Origin: Carboxylicivirga mesophila
GTDB lineage: Bacteria > Bacteroidota > Bacteroidia > Bacteroidales > Marinilabiliaceae
DNA length: 64,000 bases
Direction: 5' to 3'
Assembly (NCBI RefSeq): GCF_018271975.1
Contig: NZ_JAGUCN010000016.1
Span: 85,617 to 149,616, forward strand
A program made the position numbers and the translations under genes. A model generated the notes under the pieces. That model worked only from the letters and a program-made list of their open reading frames with translations. It was not told where the DNA came from and did no database searches. The stretch's first letter is position 1, and each line of letters starts with the position of its first letter. Positions 63,238 to 64,000 of the stretch are shown here, piece after piece.

Positions 63238-63265
63238 CGGACTTCGGACTCCCGTGCTTCGGACT
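63238..63265. repeat. 28-bp repeat, copy A
   Basis: Starts CGGACTTCGGACTCCCGTGC and ends TTCGGACT; the octamer TTCGGACT occurs three times in or at the edge of the unit. It differs from copy B by one base (C for T at the thirteenth or fourteenth base). Upstream it is preceded by CACCAGGCACTA, similar to CACCATGCACTA before copy B. Confidence 0.8.
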
Positions 63266-63407
63266 CGTAATTTACCGCTGAGTAAAAAGAGGACGCTGAG
63301 GGTGTAAAAAATCCCCCTCTCCCTTCGGGTATCTCCCCAAGGGGCGAATGCTTCTGCACCCAATCTTCCACTGGGACAAGGAGCTTTTGCGCACCATGCA
63401 CTAAATC

Positions 63408-63435
63408 CGGACTTCGGACTCTCGTGCTTCGGACT
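63408..63435. repeat. 28-bp repeat, copy B
   Basis: Same unit as 63238-63265 with a single substitution, 170 bp downstream and in the same orientation. The similar flank CACCATGCACTA shows that the duplicated unit was longer than 28 bp. Confidence 0.8.
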
Positions 63436-63458
63436 ATACCCGTTTTGGAATAGAACAT

Positions 63459-63698
63459 CTAAGCAGTTATACGTCTTAATAACTCATCGATAGAGCTGCT
63501 GTCAGTATCAGCCTCTGTATAATCAAGCGCCTCAAACTCGTACCATAAGTAGTCATTTAAACCAAAAGCATTTAGACGGTGGAAGCTAAATCGGGGGATA
63601 TGCCATGCATCCGGGTCAAACCAGCAGCCTTCTATTAAATGCGATTCAATGCTTTGTCTGATCTGTTCTAAAGGCAAGTGTTTGGGATTGGAAAACAC
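63459..63698 (-). pseudogene. Possible gene remnant or short GTG-start gene
   Basis: 79 codons from GTG 63698, VFSNPKHLPLEQIRQSIESH through LIEGCWFDPDAWHIPRFSFH and ending DELLRRITA, with a protein-like composition. The same frame stays open upstream for ten more codons (63699-63728, HYYLVRAGEV) until a stop at 63729-63731, and there is no ATG; this suggests that the N-terminal part was lost or is out of frame. No family is recognised. It is flanked by repeats on one side and a palindrome on the other. Confidence 0.5.
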
Positions 63699-64000
63699 TA
63701 CCTCGCCAGCTCTGACCAGATAATAGTGCTATTTTCTATGAGAGATAGTTGCCTTTTTAAATAATGTCACCTTCTCCTTGAGGATTTATTCCACCAGAGC
63801 GGAAAGGCTGGTATGAGGTGATAATGTTATAGATTATTAACCTGAGTTCGATTAAAATTACAGAGCTCAAACTTTCTTAAATAACTGATTTACAATGCGA
63901 ATTTTAGAAGCGTAGCGAGCTACGGTGATGAAATTTAAAGCAGTAAATCGATTATTTAAGGAAAAGCTTAGAGTTTCACTTATAAATATTCATTTTCATC
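63699..64000. other. Gene-poor right end with a large palindrome
   Basis: 302 bp without a plausible complete gene. The main structure is the imperfect palindrome at 63876-63960. No promoter consensus or tRNA-like sequence was found. The window ends here, so a partial gene beyond 64000 cannot be excluded. Confidence 0.5.
63876..63960. repeat. About 85-nt imperfect palindrome
   Basis: CTTAAATAACTGATTTAC (63876-63893) pairs with GTAAATCGATTATTTAAG (63943-63960), 16 of 18 matches, and the centre CGTAGC-GA-GCTACG (63911-63924) is a perfect 6-bp inverted repeat; the region between shows shorter matches (TGC, ATTT). The outer flanks also match weakly (AGCT.. on both sides). It could form a cruciform or a long RNA hairpin; possible end of an insertion element or recombination site. 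Confidence 0.7.

Larger units (their letters stand above)
63153..63458. other. Repeat-bearing noncoding region
   Basis: Contains two copies of a 28-bp sequence (63238-63265, 63408-63435) and hairpin-forming blocks CCCTTCGGG (63321-63329) and CCCCAAGGGG (63335-63344). A leftward open frame across it reads as low-complexity text over the repeats and is not believed to be a gene. Confidence 0.6.

Noticed and set aside
63093..63458. 121-codon leftward frame
   Set aside because: Translates over the repeat units and hairpins and overlaps the 62499-63152 gene; low-complexity composition suggests a spurious frame.
1..64000. CRISPR array or prophage
   Set aside because: No regularly spaced repeats of suitable length and no phage structural genes seen.

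Overview
The window looks like a chromosomal segment of a Bacteroidota bacterium, most likely an anaerobic or facultative marine-type Bacteroidales/Marinilabiliales relative; the order is inferred from gene content, not proven. Evidence is the gene order ftsX-DUF3098-uppP-truB-queA, the order purH-mreB-mreC-mreD-mrdA-rodA, a PorQ-like protein of type IX secretion, a TonB receptor with a carboxypeptidase-like N-terminal domain, a lipoprotein with a surface-export-like signal, and repeated matches to the Bacteroidota promoter (-33 TTG, 19-21 bp, -7 TAnnTTTG), with few obvious Shine-Dalgarno sites. No tRNA, rRNA, CRISPR array, intact insertion sequence or prophage was seen.

1-18 kb: a Tat/lipoprotein amidase; a diacylglycerol kinase gene broken by a frameshift; divergent typA and cobB (cbiA); ttcA; an exported glutaminase followed 3 bp later by a DcaP-like porin; a YdeI-like protein and a macrodomain protein; an ECF sigma factor, a short membrane protein and an exported protein with seven 34-39 residue 'KY' repeats; a histidine kinase; a second ECF sigma/anti-sigma-like pair; acylphosphatase; an AspT-like transporter; and a small outer-membrane barrel.

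18-30 kb: a leftward housekeeping block (cysH-type APS reductase, 6-phosphofructokinase, universal stress protein, queA, truB, uppP, DUF3098, ftsX), then a surface-polysaccharide cluster (one leftward glycosyltransferase, and a rightward flippase, two methyltransferases and a glycosyltransferase in overlapping order).

30-49 kb: an orphan 39-codon membrane peptide gene ending in a strong terminator; a PIF1-type helicase with a C-terminal helix-turn-helix; two convergent YkgJ-type cysteine-cluster genes (a third lies near 43.5 kb); a 1845-residue alpha-2-macroglobulin lipoprotein without its usual pbpC partner; a PH-domain gene followed by a 50-codon membrane protein; GtrA; type II NADH dehydrogenase; PorQ; an EamA transporter; and a compact leftward unit of Dam-type methylase, PD-(D/E)xK-type restriction enzyme and Qnr-like pentapeptide-repeat protein, followed upstream by an atypical KamA-family radical SAM gene with a leader of about 140 nt.

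49-64 kb: the rod-shape and peptidoglycan-elongation operon read from a near-consensus promoter in front of purH, with an inverted-repeat-rich spacer between mreB and mreC; a TonB receptor/beta-helix lipoprotein pair; a START-domain protein; and a gene-poor right end with inverted repeats, two copies of a 28-bp repeat, a possible gene remnant and an imperfect palindrome of about 85 nt. The strongest leads for something new are the pentapeptide protein locked to a restriction-modification pair, the KY-repeat envelope protein under an ECF sigma factor, and the two tiny membrane-protein genes.
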